From Rhizobium brockwellii (GTDB lineage: Bacteria > Pseudomonadota > Alphaproteobacteria > Rhizobiales > Rhizobiaceae): a stretch of 64,000 nucleotides of DNA. Location of the stretch: NCBI RefSeq assembly GCF_000769405.2, contig NZ_CP053439.1, positions 868,001 to 932,000 on the forward strand. The letters run 5' to 3'. This document shows, one piece after another, positions 14,444 through 23,917 of this stretch. Each line of letters begins with the position of its first letter. Within the stretch, counting starts at the first letter, position 1. Both the position numbers and the translations under genes were made by a program. The notes beneath the pieces were generated by a model. The model was not told the origin of the DNA, ran no database searches, and saw only the letters and a list, made by a program, of their open reading frames with translations.

Positions 14444-15244
14444 ATGTCTGCATCATCGCTCAAGCCCGTCGCCCTCGTCACCGGCGCTTCCGCTGGCATC
14501 GGCGCCATCTACGCCGTGCGTCTCGCCGAAAAGGGGTATGACCTCATCCTCGTCGCCCGGCGGGCCGATCGTCTGGGGGCGCTCTCGGACAAGCTCGGCG
14601 CTGCCCACGGCACGAAAGTCGAGATCGTGGAAGCCGACCTGACGAAAGACGCCGACGTCACCCGCGTCGAAAAGGTGCTGATGGAAAATTCAGCGATCAC
14701 GCTCCTCGTCAACAACGCCGGCAACTCGACCTTGGCTCCGGTCGCCAAGACCACTGAGGCAGACGCGGCCGCGATGATCGCACTCAACGTCACTGCGCTC
14801 ACGCGGCTGACACACGCCGTTCTGCCTGCATTCCTCAGCCGCAACCACGGCGCGATCATCAACGTCGCTTCGGTCCTGTCCTTTCATGCCCTGCCGATCA
14901 GCGCGATCTACAGCGGCACTAAGGGCTATGTGATGAACTTCAGCCGGGGTCTGCAGCAGGAACTGGCTGAGACTAATGTCCGCCTGCAGCTCGTCATGCC
15001 GGCGGCGACGGCGACCGAACTCTGGGATTTGTCAGGCGTGCCGCTGGCGTCGCTCAACCAGGCGACCGTCATGACGTCCGAGAACCTGGTCGACGCCGCC
15101 CTGGCCGGTTTCGACAAGGGCGAAGATATCACGCTGCCATCCGTTGCCGACGCCAGTCTCTGGGACAAGTTCGACCAAGCCCGATCCACACTGTTTGCCG
15201 CGACGCAGACCGGTGAACCTGCGCCCCGTTACCGCGCCGTCTAG
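14444..15244 (+). CDS. Short-chain dehydrogenase/reductase
   Basis: 266 aa. The Rossmann NAD(P) site TGASAGIG is near residue 15, NNAG near 90, and the catalytic Ser and YSGTK (Tyr-x-x-x-Lys) around 155-159, so a classical SDR with an intact active site. The substrate is unknown. It is followed 93 bp later by an Old Yellow Enzyme homologue under the same presumed MarR control, a pairing that suggests reduction of reactive carbonyls or enones. Confidence 0.88.
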   Translation: MSASSLKPVALVTGASAGIGAIYAVRLAEKGYDLILVARRADRLGALSDKLGAAHGTKVEIVEADLTKDADVTRVEKVLMENSAITLLVNNAGNSTLAPVAKTTEADAAAMIALNVTALTRLTHAVLPAFLSRNHGAIINVASVLSFHALPISAIYSGTKGYVMNFSRGLQQELAETNVRLQLVMPAATATELWDLSGVPLASLNQATVMTSENLVDAALAGFDKGEDITLPSVADASLWDKFDQARSTLFAATQTGEPAPRYRAV

Positions 15245-15337
15245 ACACCCGAAGGATCGAGCGCACGGATTAACCCCTACGCCAGCGGCGTCGGCAGATC
15301 CGTGCGGTTGATTGATATTCATTTTAAGGAGATTCCA

Positions 15338-16435
15338 TTGCCCAGCTTGTTCGACCAATTCACGCTGAAAGGCGTCATCCTCCGAAACCGCATCGCGGTA
15401 TCCCCTATGTGCCAATATTCCGCAACGGATGGCGTCCCGAACGACTGGCACGCCGTCCATCTCACAAGCTTGGCGCGCGGTGGCGCTGGCCTCGTCAACG
15501 TCGAAGCCACGGCTGTCTCTCCGGAGGGGCGGATCACGCCGGGCTGCACCGGTCTTTGGAATGATGTCCAGGCCGAGGCCTTTGGGCCGATCGTCGCCAG
15601 CATCGAAAAGGCGGGCGCCGTCGCAGGGATCCAGATCGGCCACGCCGGCCGCAAGGCCAGTGCAAACCGTCCTTGGGAAGGCGACGATCATATCGCCGGT
15701 AGCGATCCGCGCGGCTGGGAAACCATCGCACCGTCCGCCATCGCGTTCGGCGGCGGCTTGGCGAAGGTGCCGCGCGCCATGACGAAGGCCGACATAGATC
15801 GCGTCCGTGGCGATTTTGTCGCTGCAGCGATCCGCGCGCGCGACATCGGATTCCACTGGCTCGTGCTGCATTTTGCTCACGGCTATCTCGGCCAGAGCTT
15901 CTTCTCGCCGCATTCGAACCAGCGCGACGACGAATATGGCGGCAGCGCCGATAACCGTGGACGCTTTCTCCTCGAGACGCTGGCGGCTGTTCGTGAAGTC
16001 TGGCCCGAGGATCGTCCGCTGACGGCTCGCTTCGGCGTCATCGAGTTTGACGGTCGCGACCAGGAAACCCTGCGGGACGCGATTGATCTCGTTGGAAAAT
16101 TCAAGGAGGCCGGCCTCGACTTCATCGACGTCAGCCTCGGCTTCTCAACCCCGGCCGCCAATATTCCCTGGGGTCCAGGGTTCATCGCGCCTTACGCCGA
16201 TCAAGTCCGCAAGGCCACTGGCCTCCCCGGTGCCGCAAGTTGGAACATCACTCAACCGGAGCAAGCGGACGAACTCATCCGAAGCGGGCAGCTTGACCTG
16301 GTTATGATCGGCAAAGCGATGCTCGCCAATCCGCATTGGCCCTACGAAGCCGCGCGCAAGCTCGGTGTCGAGCGTCCGGCCTGGACATTGCCTGCCCCCT
16401 ACGCACATTGGCTCGCATCCTACCGCGCTGCCTGA
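15338..16435 (+). CDS. NADH:flavin oxidoreductase, Old Yellow Enzyme family (YqjM-like)
   Basis: 365 aa from TTG 15338, chosen because AAGGAG lies 6 bases upstream and homologues begin PSLFDQFTLKG. FMN-barrel features are visible: SPMCQYSA (the cysteine typical of YqjM-class ene-reductases), QIGHAGRKAS (His pair for substrate), HFAHGYLGQSFFSP and the C-terminal phosphate-binding MIGKAMLANP. It reduces activated C=C bonds with NAD(P)H. It probably forms one unit with the SDR gene. A GC hairpin at 16442-16470 follows. Confidence 0.9.
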   Translation: MPSLFDQFTLKGVILRNRIAVSPMCQYSATDGVPNDWHAVHLTSLARGGAGLVNVEATAVSPEGRITPGCTGLWNDVQAEAFGPIVASIEKAGAVAGIQIGHAGRKASANRPWEGDDHIAGSDPRGWETIAPSAIAFGGGLAKVPRAMTKADIDRVRGDFVAAAIRARDIGFHWLVLHFAHGYLGQSFFSPHSNQRDDEYGGSADNRGRFLLETLAAVREVWPEDRPLTARFGVIEFDGRDQETLRDAIDLVGKFKEAGLDFIDVSLGFSTPAANIPWGPGFIAPYADQVRKATGLPGAASWNITQPEQADELIRSGQLDLVMIGKAMLANPHWPYEAARKLGVERPAWTLPAPYAHWLASYRAA

Positions 16436-16441
16436 GTGATC

Positions 16442-16475
16442 GGGGCTCTCGAACAGCGTTGAGGGCCCTTGTCTT
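16442..16475 (+). terminator. Likely terminator after the OYE gene
   Basis: GGGGCTCTC at 16442 pairs with GAGGGCCC at 16461 (one wobble), and a T-rich tail TTGTCTTTTC follows. It ends the SDR-OYE unit before the convergent betA. Confidence 0.5.
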
Positions 16476-16668
16476 TTCGCTTTAAAAAAACGAACCACGG
16501 CCCGCTGATTCAGGGTTGCGATATCGCAGACATCGCGCCTCACGTCAGACGGGTTGGGCCGTGACGGCTATCTTGCTGACGAATGCCTCGGTCGCTGGCT
16601 TTGTCTGCGTCCGTCGAAGCCTTTCGGTACTGCATAGACGGACAAAGTAACGTCGGACGGCTCGCTTC

Positions 16669-18321
16669 TTATCGATCGCTGACGGCCGCGCGCGGGTTGA
16701 CCCAGGGTTCCTGGTTCGAGCGCGCCAGCGGCTGTTTGCCGAGGATATGGTCGGCCGCCTTCTCTCCCGTCATGATCGACGGTCCGTTCAAATTGCCGTA
16801 GGTGACGTGCGGGAAGATCGAGCTGTCGGCGACGCGCAGGCCATCGACGCCGATCACCCGCGTTTGCGGATCGACCACCGCCATCGGATCGTCCTTGGCG
16901 CCCATCCGGCAGGTGCCGCAAGGGTGATAGGCGCTTTCCAGATGTTCGCGCAGGAAAGCGTCGATCTCTTCGTCGCTTTGCACGCTTTCGCCCGGCTGGA
17001 TCTCCGGCCCGCGATAGTCGTTGAAGGCGCTCTGCCCGAAGATCTCGCGGGTGAGGCGCACGCAGTGGCGGAATTTCTCCCAATCCTCGGCATTGCTCAT
17101 ATAGTTGAAGCGCAGCACCGGGTCGGCTTTGGGATCGGCGGAGCGCAAGCTCACGCTGCCGCGCGATTTCGACAGGTTATAGCCGACATGGACCTGGAAG
17201 CCGTGGCTCTTCGCCGCCGCCTTGCCGTCATAGCTGATTGCCACCGGCAGGAAATGATACTGGATGTCGGGCTGCTTCAGCCCCGGCGCCGAGCGCAGGA
17301 AGGCGCAGGCCTCGAACTGGTTGGAGGCGCCGAGCCCGCCGCGCGAGAGCAGCCATTGGGCGCCGGCCACCCCCTGCCAGAACCACGGCAGCCAGGAATA
17401 GAGCGACACCGGCTTGGTGCTGACCTGCTGGAAGTAGAATTCCATATGGTCCTGCAGGTTGGCGCCGACGCCCGGCCGGTCGGCCTTCACCGCAATGCCC
17501 ATGTCCTGCAGATGTTGGCCGGGACCGATGCCCGACAGCATCAAGAGCTTCGGCGAATTGAAGGAGGAGGCCGAGACGATCACCTCGCGGTTGGCCTTCA
17601 CCACCTCGATCCTGCCGTTGCGTTCGATCTCGACGCCGGTCGCCCGCCCGTCCTCGATCACGATCTTCTGCGCAAAGCCGTAGACGATCCCGACATTCTG
17701 CCGTTTCAGCGCCGGTCGCAGATAGGCATTGGCGGCAGACCAGCGGCGGCCGCCGAAGATGGTCTGCTCCATCAGCCCGAAGCCTTCCTGCTTGCTGCCG
17801 TTATAATCCTCCGTCGTCTCGAAGCCTGCCTGTTTGCCGGCCTCGACGAAGGCCTGGAAGAGCGGATTGGTGAAGCCGCCGCGCTGGACATGCAGCGGCC
17901 CGTCGGTGCCGCGCCAGCCCTCTTCGCCGCCATGCGAATGTTCCATCCGCTTGAAATAGGGAAGCACGTCGGCATAGGCCCAGCCGCTGGCGCCGAGCTC
18001 TTCCCAGCGGTTGAAATCCTCGGCATGACCGCGCACATAGACCATGCCGTTGATCGACGAGGAACCGCCGATCACCTTGCCGCGCGGCGCGGTGATGCGC
18101 CGGTTGTTGAGGTTCGCCTCCGGCTCGGATAGATAACCCCAGTTATATCTCTTCATGCTCATCGGCCAGGCAAGCGCTGCCGGCATCTGGATGAACGGCC
18201 CAAAATCGCTGCCGCCCGCCTCGATGACGATGACACTGTTCTTGCCGTCTTCCGACAGACGGTAGGCGAGGGCGGAGCCGGCGGAGCCCGAGCCGATGAT
18301 GACGAAATCTGCTTGTTGCAT
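16669..18321 (-). CDS. betA: Choline dehydrogenase
   Basis: 550 aa from ATG 18321-18319 ([22 protein letters not shown]). GMC oxidoreductase with the N-terminal FAD-binding [22 protein letters not shown], and a C-terminal [10 protein letters not shown] with the active-site His. It oxidises choline to betaine aldehyde at the membrane and is the third gene of betI-betB-betA. A 36-bp inverted repeat separates it from betB, and its 3' end is duplicated as a remnant at 13446-13613. No betC (choline sulfatase) is present between betI and betB, unlike the betICBA order of Sinorhizobium meliloti. Confidence 0.93.
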   Translation of the reverse strand: MQQADFVIIGSGSAGSALAYRLSEDGKNSVIVIEAGGSDFGPFIQMPAALAWPMSMKRYNWGYLSEPEANLNNRRITAPRGKVIGGSSSINGMVYVRGHAEDFNRWEELGASGWAYADVLPYFKRMEHSHGGEEGWRGTDGPLHVQRGGFTNPLFQAFVEAGKQAGFETTEDYNGSKQEGFGLMEQTIFGGRRWSAANAYLRPALKRQNVGIVYGFAQKIVIEDGRATGVEIERNGRIEVVKANREVIVSASSFNSPKLLMLSGIGPGQHLQDMGIAVKADRPGVGANLQDHMEFYFQQVSTKPVSLYSWLPWFWQGVAGAQWLLSRGGLGASNQFEACAFLRSAPGLKQPDIQYHFLPVAISYDGKAAAKSHGFQVHVGYNLSKSRGSVSLRSADPKADPVLRFNYMSNAEDWEKFRHCVRLTREIFGQSAFNDYRGPEIQPGESVQSDEEIDAFLREHLESAYHPCGTCRMGAKDDPMAVVDPQTRVIGVDGLRVADSSIFPHVTYGNLNGPSIMTGEKAADHILGKQPLARSNQEPWVNPRAAVSDR

Positions 18322-18355
18322 GACGTTCCCTTTAGATTCTTTTGCAACTGGAAAA

Positions 18356-18507
18356 CCCCGCCCCAACCCCTCCCCACAAGGGGGAGGGGCTATTATGCGG
18401 CACCGGTTTTATCCTCCTTCGACCTCATCGCTTGTGGCGCTGATTTTGGAGTGAGGCGGTGCAACAGGTTAAGCCCCTCCACCTTGTGGGGAGGGGTTGG
18501 GGCGGGG
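18356..18507. repeat. Large GC-rich inverted repeat between betB and betA
   Basis: Arms 18356-18391 and 18472-18507 (36 bp each, one mismatch) pair across 80 bp. The arm begins CCCCGCCCCAACCCCTCC. This looks like a dispersed palindromic repeat of rhizobia. Inside the bet transcript it can form a long stem that could attenuate or stabilise betA mRNA. Confidence 0.7.
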
Positions 18508-18513
18508 GCTTGA

Positions 18514-19977
18514 TCAATAAGGCGCCACCACCGGCCCCATGCCCACGTAAACCGTCTTCAGCTCGGAATAATGCTCCAACGCGGCCAGCGAATTCTCGCG
18601 GCCGAAGCCGGATTGTTTCGAGCCGCCGAAGGGGATTTCCACCGGGCAGAGATTATAGGTGTTGATCCAGAGCGTGCCCGCTTCCAGCCGGTCGACGACG
18701 CGGTGGGCGCGGGTGAGGTCGGCGGTGAAGACGCCGCCGGAGAGGCCGAATTCGCTGGCATTGGCGCGGGCAATCACTTCGTCCTCGGCGTCGAAATCGA
18801 GTACGCACATCACGGGGCCAAAGATCTCCTCGCGGGCGATGGTCATGTCGTCGGTGACGTCGGCAAACACCGTCGGCTGCACATAATAGCCTTCGCCGGA
18901 GACGTTGTTCGGAATGCCGCCGCCGGCAATGAGTGTTGCGCCCTCGGCCTTGCCCTTCTCGATATAGGAGATCACCTTCTCGCGCTGCGCCCAGGAGACC
19001 ATCGGCCCCACCTGCGTCGCCTCGTCCATCGGGTCGCCGATCAGCATCGCCTCAGTGCGGATTTTCAGCCGCTTCAGGAACTCGGCCTTAAGAGCCTTCT
19101 GCACGAAGACGCGTGTGCCGTTCGAGCAGACTTGGCCGGTCGAATAGAAATTACCGAGCATCGCGCCGCCGACCGCCGAATCGAGATCGGCATCGTCGAA
19201 AACGATCAGCGGCGACTTGCCGCCGAGTTCCATCGTCACGTGCTTGAGGTTGCCGGCCGCAGCCGCTGCGACCCTGCGCCCGGTCGGCACCGAGCCGGTC
19301 AGCGACACCTTGGCGACATCGGGATGGTTGACCAGCAGCGGCCCGGTATCGCGATCGCCCTGGATCACATTGAAGAGCCCCTTCGGCAGTCCTGCCTCAT
19401 GCAGGATCTCGGCGATCTTCAGCGCCCCGAGCGGCGTGTTTTCGGACGGTTTGAACACCATGGCATTGCCGCAGACAAGCGCCGGCGCAGCTTTCCAGCA
19501 GGCGATCTGCTGCGGATAGTTCCAGGCGCCGATGCCGACGCAGACGCCGAGCGGCACCCGTTTGGTATAGGCAAAATCCTGGCCGAGCGGGATCTGCGAA
19601 CCGTTGAGACCGGCCGGCGCAATGCCGCCGAAGAATTCGAAGGCATCCGCACCCGAGGTCGGGTCAGCGACAACAGTCTCCTGGATCGGCTTGCCGGTAT
19701 CGAGCGTTTCGAGTTCGGAGAGCGCCCGGTTTCTCTCTCGCATGATGTCGGCCGCCCGCTTCAGGATGCGCCCGCGCGCCATCGGGCTCATCGCCGCCCA
19801 TTCCGGCTGGGCGCGTTTGGCCGCGGCGATCGCCCGTTCGACGATCGCGGGCGTTGCGGCATGCAGCCGGGCGATCACCTCGCCGGTCGCCGGATAGAGG
19901 CTCTCGATGACGGTGCCGTCGGTATCCTCGACATATTCGCCATCGATGAAGTGCGAGGCTTTCGGCTGGGCTTTCAT
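18514..19977 (-). CDS. betB: Betaine aldehyde dehydrogenase
   Basis: 487 aa. Aldehyde dehydrogenase fold with NAD site [14 protein letters not shown], catalytic Glu in [16 protein letters not shown] and catalytic Cys in [12 protein letters not shown]. It oxidises betaine aldehyde to the osmoprotectant glycine betaine. The start ATG overlaps the betI stop as ATGA, so the two are translationally coupled. Operon order is betI-betB-betA on the minus strand. Confidence 0.95.
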   Translation of the reverse strand: MKAQPKASHFIDGEYVEDTDGTVIESLYPATGEVIARLHAATPAIVERAIAAAKRAQPEWAAMSPMARGRILKRAADIMRERNRALSELETLDTGKPIQETVVADPTSGADAFEFFGGIAPAGLNGSQIPLGQDFAYTKRVPLGVCVGIGAWNYPQQIACWKAAPALVCGNAMVFKPSENTPLGALKIAEILHEAGLPKGLFNVIQGDRDTGPLLVNHPDVAKVSLTGSVPTGRRVAAAAAGNLKHVTMELGGKSPLIVFDDADLDSAVGGAMLGNFYSTGQVCSNGTRVFVQKALKAEFLKRLKIRTEAMLIGDPMDEATQVGPMVSWAQREKVISYIEKGKAEGATLIAGGGIPNNVSGEGYYVQPTVFADVTDDMTIAREEIFGPVMCVLDFDAEDEVIARANASEFGLSGGVFTADLTRAHRVVDRLEAGTLWINTYNLCPVEIPFGGSKQSGFGRENSLAALEHYSELKTVYVGMGPVVAPY

Positions 19978-20615
19978 GTCATTTGTCCTTGGGTGGTTCG
20001 ATGTGGTCGTCCCCTCTCGCTCCGGGGAGAAGGGGAGGCGGTGGCCAAAAGCGCATTCAGATAATCTTCCGTCAGCGCAATCGAAGCTTCAATGCCGATC
20101 GGCGCGGATTTCAGACTTTGCCTGATATAGAGCCCGTCGATCATCGCCGCAGCGCCTTCGGCCATGCGTTCTGCGGCGTCAGCCGGCAGCAGCACTTTCA
20201 GATCGGCCAGCAGATTGGAGCGCAGCCGTCGCGCATAGATCACCAGGAAGCGCCTGGTCTCTTCCGAGCGCTGCGCTTCGGCGTAAAAGGCAAGCCAGGC
20301 GGCGACCGTGTCCGGCGCGAACTGATCGGCATGGAAGCTGACGCGGATGACGGCCGAAAGCCGCGCGCGCGGCGTCCTGGCTGCCGCAAGCGCCGTCACC
20401 GTATCGTTGCGCAATTGTCTTAGAAGCGAGCGTATGGTCTCGATCAACAATTGTTCCTTGCTGCCGAAATAATGATGCGCCAGGGCAGGCGACACGCCGG
20501 CCTGGCGGGCGATGTCGGACATGGTGACGGCAAGCGAGCCGTGATCGCCGATCACCCGCAGCGCCGCATCGACAAGCGCCTTGCGGCGTACCGGCTCCAT
20601 TCCGACCTTCGGCAA
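19974..20615 (-). CDS. betI: TetR-family choline-responsive repressor
   Basis: 213 aa from TTG 20615-20613, chosen because AAGGAG lies 7 bases upstream and the protein then begins [18 protein letters not shown], the usual BetI N-terminus; an in-frame ATG at 20669 would overlap the operator. The N-terminal helix-turn-helix is [28 protein letters not shown]. It represses bet genes and responds to choline. A perfect 18-bp palindrome lies 38 bases upstream. Confidence 0.92.
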   Translation of the reverse strand: MPKVGMEPVRRKALVDAALRVIGDHGSLAVTMSDIARQAGVSPALAHHYFGSKEQLLIETIRSLLRQLRNDTVTALAAARTPRARLSAVIRVSFHADQFAPDTVAAWLAFYAEAQRSEETRRFLVIYARRLRSNLLADLKVLLPADAAERMAEGAAAMIDGLYIRQSLKSAPIGIEASIALTEDYLNALLATASPSPRSERGRPHRTTQGQMT

Positions 20616-20652
20616 CAAACCACTCCTTGAAATCAGCGACAGGTTATTTTTG

Positions 20653-20670
20653 ATTGATTGATCAATCAAT
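20653..20670. promoter_or_regulatory. BetI operator, perfect 18-bp palindrome
   Basis: ATTGATTGATCAATCAAT reads the same on both strands and lies between betI and the divergent HdeD-like gene. TTGATTGA half sites are consistent with BetI-type TetR operators. Confidence 0.7.
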
Positions 20671-20754
20671 AAAAATCTTTGTCGATTTGACCGGACGCGG
20701 ATCTTTCCCTGTCAATTTGCTGCAACATATTCTCAACCTGACAGGAGGTGCATC

Positions 20755-21303
20755 ATGACCGATGTCTTTGAGGGGACGCCGACATCTTCGCTGCAGTCGA
20801 AATGGATCTGGTTTACCGGCCTCGGCGTGCTGCTGCTCGTCTGCGGTCTGATCGCGCTCGGCAATCTGATGCTCGCCACCGTCGTCTCGGTCTATTATGT
20901 CGGCATGCTGATGCTGTTCGGCGGCGTGATCTATCTCGTCCATGCCTTCCAGGTGCGCGGCTGGGATCATGTGCTGTTCTGGATACTGAGCGGCCTGCTC
21001 TATGTGCTTGCCGGCATCTGCGCCTTCATCAATCCGATCCTGACCTCGGCGGCGCTGACACTGTTTCTCTCGCTCGCACTCGTCGTCGCCGGCGTCTTCC
21101 GCACCTGGGTCGGCATGCGCATGAAGCCTACCAAGGGCTGGCGTTGGATCGTCGCAAGCGGTGTCATCACCGCCCTTGCGGGTTTCGTCATCGCGCTCGG
21201 CTGGCCGGTGAACAGCCTGTGGATCCTCGGCCTGTTCCTGGCGGCCGATCTCATCGTCCAGGGCTCGACGATGATCGCCTTCGGCCTCGGCATCCGCAGT
21301 TGA
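20755..21303 (+). CDS. HdeD-family membrane protein
   Basis: 182 aa, GACAGGAGG upstream of ATG 20755. Six membrane helices separated by short loops match the HdeD/DUF308 family, whose Escherichia coli member is linked to acid resistance at high cell density. Its role in rhizobia is unknown. It is divergent from betI across the 18-bp palindrome, so BetI could influence it, but this is only positional evidence. Confidence 0.85.
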   Translation: MTDVFEGTPTSSLQSKWIWFTGLGVLLLVCGLIALGNLMLATVVSVYYVGMLMLFGGVIYLVHAFQVRGWDHVLFWILSGLLYVLAGICAFINPILTSAALTLFLSLALVVAGVFRTWVGMRMKPTKGWRWIVASGVITALAGFVIALGWPVNSLWILGLFLAADLIVQGSTMIAFGLGIRS

Positions 21304-21502
21304 GATTGTGGACAGCGGCCGTTCTTTTTTTGACAAGTCTATGACAGGGGATTAAACTTAAGGGGTTACGGGCCGATCCCAGCACGCGGACGGTCCTATG
21401 TGCGAATGCACCAAGGCACCGGCGAGATCGCCGAGAATGCTGAAAATGGTCATGCGTCCCCCAGAGGCAGGGTTCTGTCTGATCAGAAAAGGGAGGAAGT
21501 TC

Positions 21503-21745
21503 ATGCCGATGGTCACCGTTTCCATCTCTCCGCAACAGGCAGCGGGCATCCGCGCCGCCGTCGATAATGGCGGCTATGCCTCGAGCAGCGAGGTCGTCCG
21601 CGAGGCGCTCCGCCTCTGGGATAGCACCCGCAAGCTCAATGAATTCCGGGACGATGTTCTCGACGACGAGGGCGTTCCGTCAGGCGGCAGATGCGTCGCC
21701 GACATGTTCGCCGATCACGAAGCGGAGCGCCGCCGCTCCGCCTGA
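21503..21745 (+). CDS. parD: ParD-family antitoxin (no toxin partner adjacent)
   Basis: 80 aa from ATG 21503 with GGGAGGAAG upstream. The N-terminal ribbon-helix-helix (VTVSISPQQAAGIRAAVDNGGYASSSEVVREALRLW) is typical of ParD/CC2985 antitoxins. The expected parE downstream is missing: the next 159 bp hold only a terminator hairpin and the next gene is a c-di-GMP protein. It may be an orphan antitoxin. A broken ParE lies at 63696, far away. Confidence 0.85.
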   Translation: MPMVTVSISPQQAAGIRAAVDNGGYASSSEVVREALRLWDSTRKLNEFRDDVLDDEGVPSGGRCVADMFADHEAERRRSA

Positions 21746-21783
21746 ATAAGCGTTTGATTGCATTGTAAAAATTGAATAAACGC

Positions 21784-21812
21784 GAAACGCGCAGGATACC
21801 CTTGCGCGTTTC
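21784..21812 (+). terminator. Terminator-like hairpin after parD
   Basis: GAAACGCGC (21784-21792) pairs perfectly with GCGCGTTTC (21804-21812), followed by ATAAAACTTT. It closes the parD unit ahead of the EAL-CBS-GGDEF gene. Confidence 0.5.
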
Positions 21813-21904
21813 ATAAAACTTTCACACTGGCGAAAGAGTTCATTGATCCTTCTGCGGCATGTTCCGGACGAAAAAGAACAAGTCACAGTGGAGATCGGCC
21901 CACA

Positions 21905-23743
21905 ATGAAGACCAGCCATGTGAAGACTGGGGTGTCCTTGGCTGCCACCGTCGCGCCGGATGTCCTGCGCCGCTACGCCAGCGAACAGATCGTAACCCTT
22001 GCCAAACTCGTCGTCGAGAATGCCTTCCAGCCGATCGTCGAGGCCGGCACCGGCACGGTTTTCGGCTACGAATCCCTGATGCGCGGCCAGGAACGCATCG
22101 GCTATGATACGCCCCTCGAAATCCTCGACGAGGCTCACCAGGCCGGCCAGCTGCTGCAACTCGAACAGATGGTCGCCAGCCGCGCGCTAGCCAAATTCGC
22201 GACGCTATCGAATTTCTCCACCTCGACGCTGTTCCTCAATCTCGATGTCCGGCTGATCCCGCATGGCGAACACCTGGTCGAGAGCCTGCTGCAGCATCTG
22301 CGCAAGGCGAATATTCCGCCGTCCTCCGTCTGTTTCGAATTCTCCGAGCGGTTCGACAATACCAGCGTGCCGGAATTTTCCGGCCTCGTTTCCAGGCTGC
22401 GCAAGGCCGGTTTCAAGCTGGCGATCGACGATTTCGGCGTCGGTCACGGCGAGATGAAGCTGCTCTGCGATTATCCCGTCGATTATCTCAAGATCGACCG
22501 CCATTTCGTCGCCGAGATCGACCGCAGCCCCCGCAAGCGCCATCTGTTGAAGAGCATCGTCAACATCGCCCATGTGCTCGGCACGCGCGTCATCGCCGAA
22601 GGCATCGAGACCGAGGCGGAATTCATCGCCTGCCGCGAATATGGCGTCGACCTCGTCCAGGGCTGGTTTATCTCGCGTCCGACGACACATATGTCCGAGC
22701 TGGCGCCGTCCTTCCCGCATCTGCAGGAGCTCGGCAAGAGCAGGCGGGGCAGCCAGTCGCTCGACGAAATCCTCATCCGCAAGCAGATCGAGCTGCTGCC
22801 GACGGTCTATGAGAACGACGGCATCGACAGCGTCTTCGAACTCTTCCGCCGCAATCCGCGCCAGGCTTTCTTTCCCGTCCTGAACGCCAATGACGAGCCG
22901 CGGGGCATCATCCACGAGCATCACCTCAAGGAATATATCTACCAGCCCTTCGGCCGCGATCTCTTGAAGAACAAGATGTACGAGCGCAGCATCTCGCATT
23001 TGGTCGAGATGGCGCCGATCGTCGGCCTCGACAGCGACGCCGAGCATCTGATGGCGATCTTCGCCAATATGGAAGGCAGCAACTGCCTGATCCTGACCGA
23101 CAATATGCGTTATGCCGGGGTCGTCTCCGCCGCATCGCTAATCAAGGTCATCAACGAGAAACAGCTGAAGACCGCGCAGGACCAGAACCCGCTCACCGGC
23201 CTGCCGGGCAATCGCGCCATCCGCGATTTCATGCGTCAGTCAGGCCGCGACGGCGATGAGCTCCGCCATTTCTGCTATTGCGACTTCGACAATTTCAAGC
23301 CGTTCAACGATGCCTATGGCTTCCATCTCGGCGACCACGCGATCTCGCTGTTTGCCGCGCTGATGCGCCGCTATTTCTTCGCCGAGCGCCATTTCCTCGG
23401 CCATGTCGGCGGCGACGATTTCTTCATCGGCATCGTCGGCTGGACCAAGGAGGAACTGACGGAGATCCTCGAGCGGCTGATCAGCGATTTCCACGACGAC
23501 GTGCGCGGTCTCTATTCCGACGAGCACCGCGCCGCCGGCCGCATCCTCGGTCACGACCGCACCGGCGCCGAAGCCTTGTTCCCGCTGATGCGCTGCTCGA
23601 TCGGCGTCATCGAACTGCCGCAGGGCCTCGTCATCGACGATATCGACCGCGTCAGCGCCGAGATCGCCATCATCAAGTCGTCCGCCAAGGACAGCGAGCA
23701 AGGCCTGGTCTTCCATCTCCTACAGCGCCGCACTTCTTTTTAG
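21905..23743 (+). CDS. EAL-CBS-GGDEF signalling protein
   Basis: 612 aa. An N-terminal EAL domain (residues 30-265) keeps catalytic landmarks: ESLMR at 56-60 in place of EALVR, FLNLD, DDFGVG, LKIDRHF and AEGIE, so c-di-GMP phosphodiesterase activity is possible. A pair of CBS repeats lies at about 290-425 (FFPVLNANDEPRGIIHE, CLILTDNMRYAGVV) and a GGDEF domain at 430-600 with the signature GGDDF instead of GGDEF. This order with EAL first and CBS between matches cytosolic sensors responding to nucleotides. No membrane segment. Whether the GGDDF half is active is uncertain. Confidence 0.88.
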   Translation: MKTSHVKTGVSLAATVAPDVLRRYASEQIVTLAKLVVENAFQPIVEAGTGTVFGYESLMRGQERIGYDTPLEILDEAHQAGQLLQLEQMVASRALAKFATLSNFSTSTLFLNLDVRLIPHGEHLVESLLQHLRKANIPPSSVCFEFSERFDNTSVPEFSGLVSRLRKAGFKLAIDDFGVGHGEMKLLCDYPVDYLKIDRHFVAEIDRSPRKRHLLKSIVNIAHVLGTRVIAEGIETEAEFIACREYGVDLVQGWFISRPTTHMSELAPSFPHLQELGKSRRGSQSLDEILIRKQIELLPTVYENDGIDSVFELFRRNPRQAFFPVLNANDEPRGIIHEHHLKEYIYQPFGRDLLKNKMYERSISHLVEMAPIVGLDSDAEHLMAIFANMEGSNCLILTDNMRYAGVVSAASLIKVINEKQLKTAQDQNPLTGLPGNRAIRDFMRQSGRDGDELRHFCYCDFDNFKPFNDAYGFHLGDHAISLFAALMRRYFFAERHFLGHVGGDDFFIGIVGWTKEELTEILERLISDFHDDVRGLYSDEHRAAGRILGHDRTGAEALFPLMRCSIGVIELPQGLVIDDIDRVSAEIAIIKSSAKDSEQGLVFHLLQRRTSF

Positions 23744-23758
23744 ACGCGCAAAGGACGC

Positions 23759-23804
23759 TGTGGCACTTATGCAGTGGGCGAGGCGAATTGACGCCTCTGC
23801 CACA
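23759..23804 (+). terminator. Hairpin downstream of the EAL-CBS-GGDEF gene
   Basis: TGTGGCA (23759-23765) pairs with TGCCACA (23798-23804), and inside GAGGCG-AATTGA-CGCCTC forms a second stem. It lacks a clear U-run. Probably a termination or mRNA-end structure. Confidence 0.45.
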
Positions 23805-23917
23805 TCAAGTCTTCCCAAGCCTGCGGGGCTGATTTACTTCCTGTGTTTTACACAAGAAGCCAGAGCGGTTCCGCACACTTCCACCAAAAGCTGAACCGCT
23901 CCAGGGAGGAGCCGGTC

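Noticed and set aside
13446..16838. Transposon or integron carrying the MarR-SDR-OYE genes
   Set aside because: No transposase, integrase or terminal inverted repeats; only direct repeats of the betA 3' end.
16747..18132. 461-aa plus-strand ORF
   Set aside because: Exactly antisense to betA; no motif or RBS.
18571..20064. 497-aa plus-strand ORF
   Set aside because: Antisense to betB; shadow frame.
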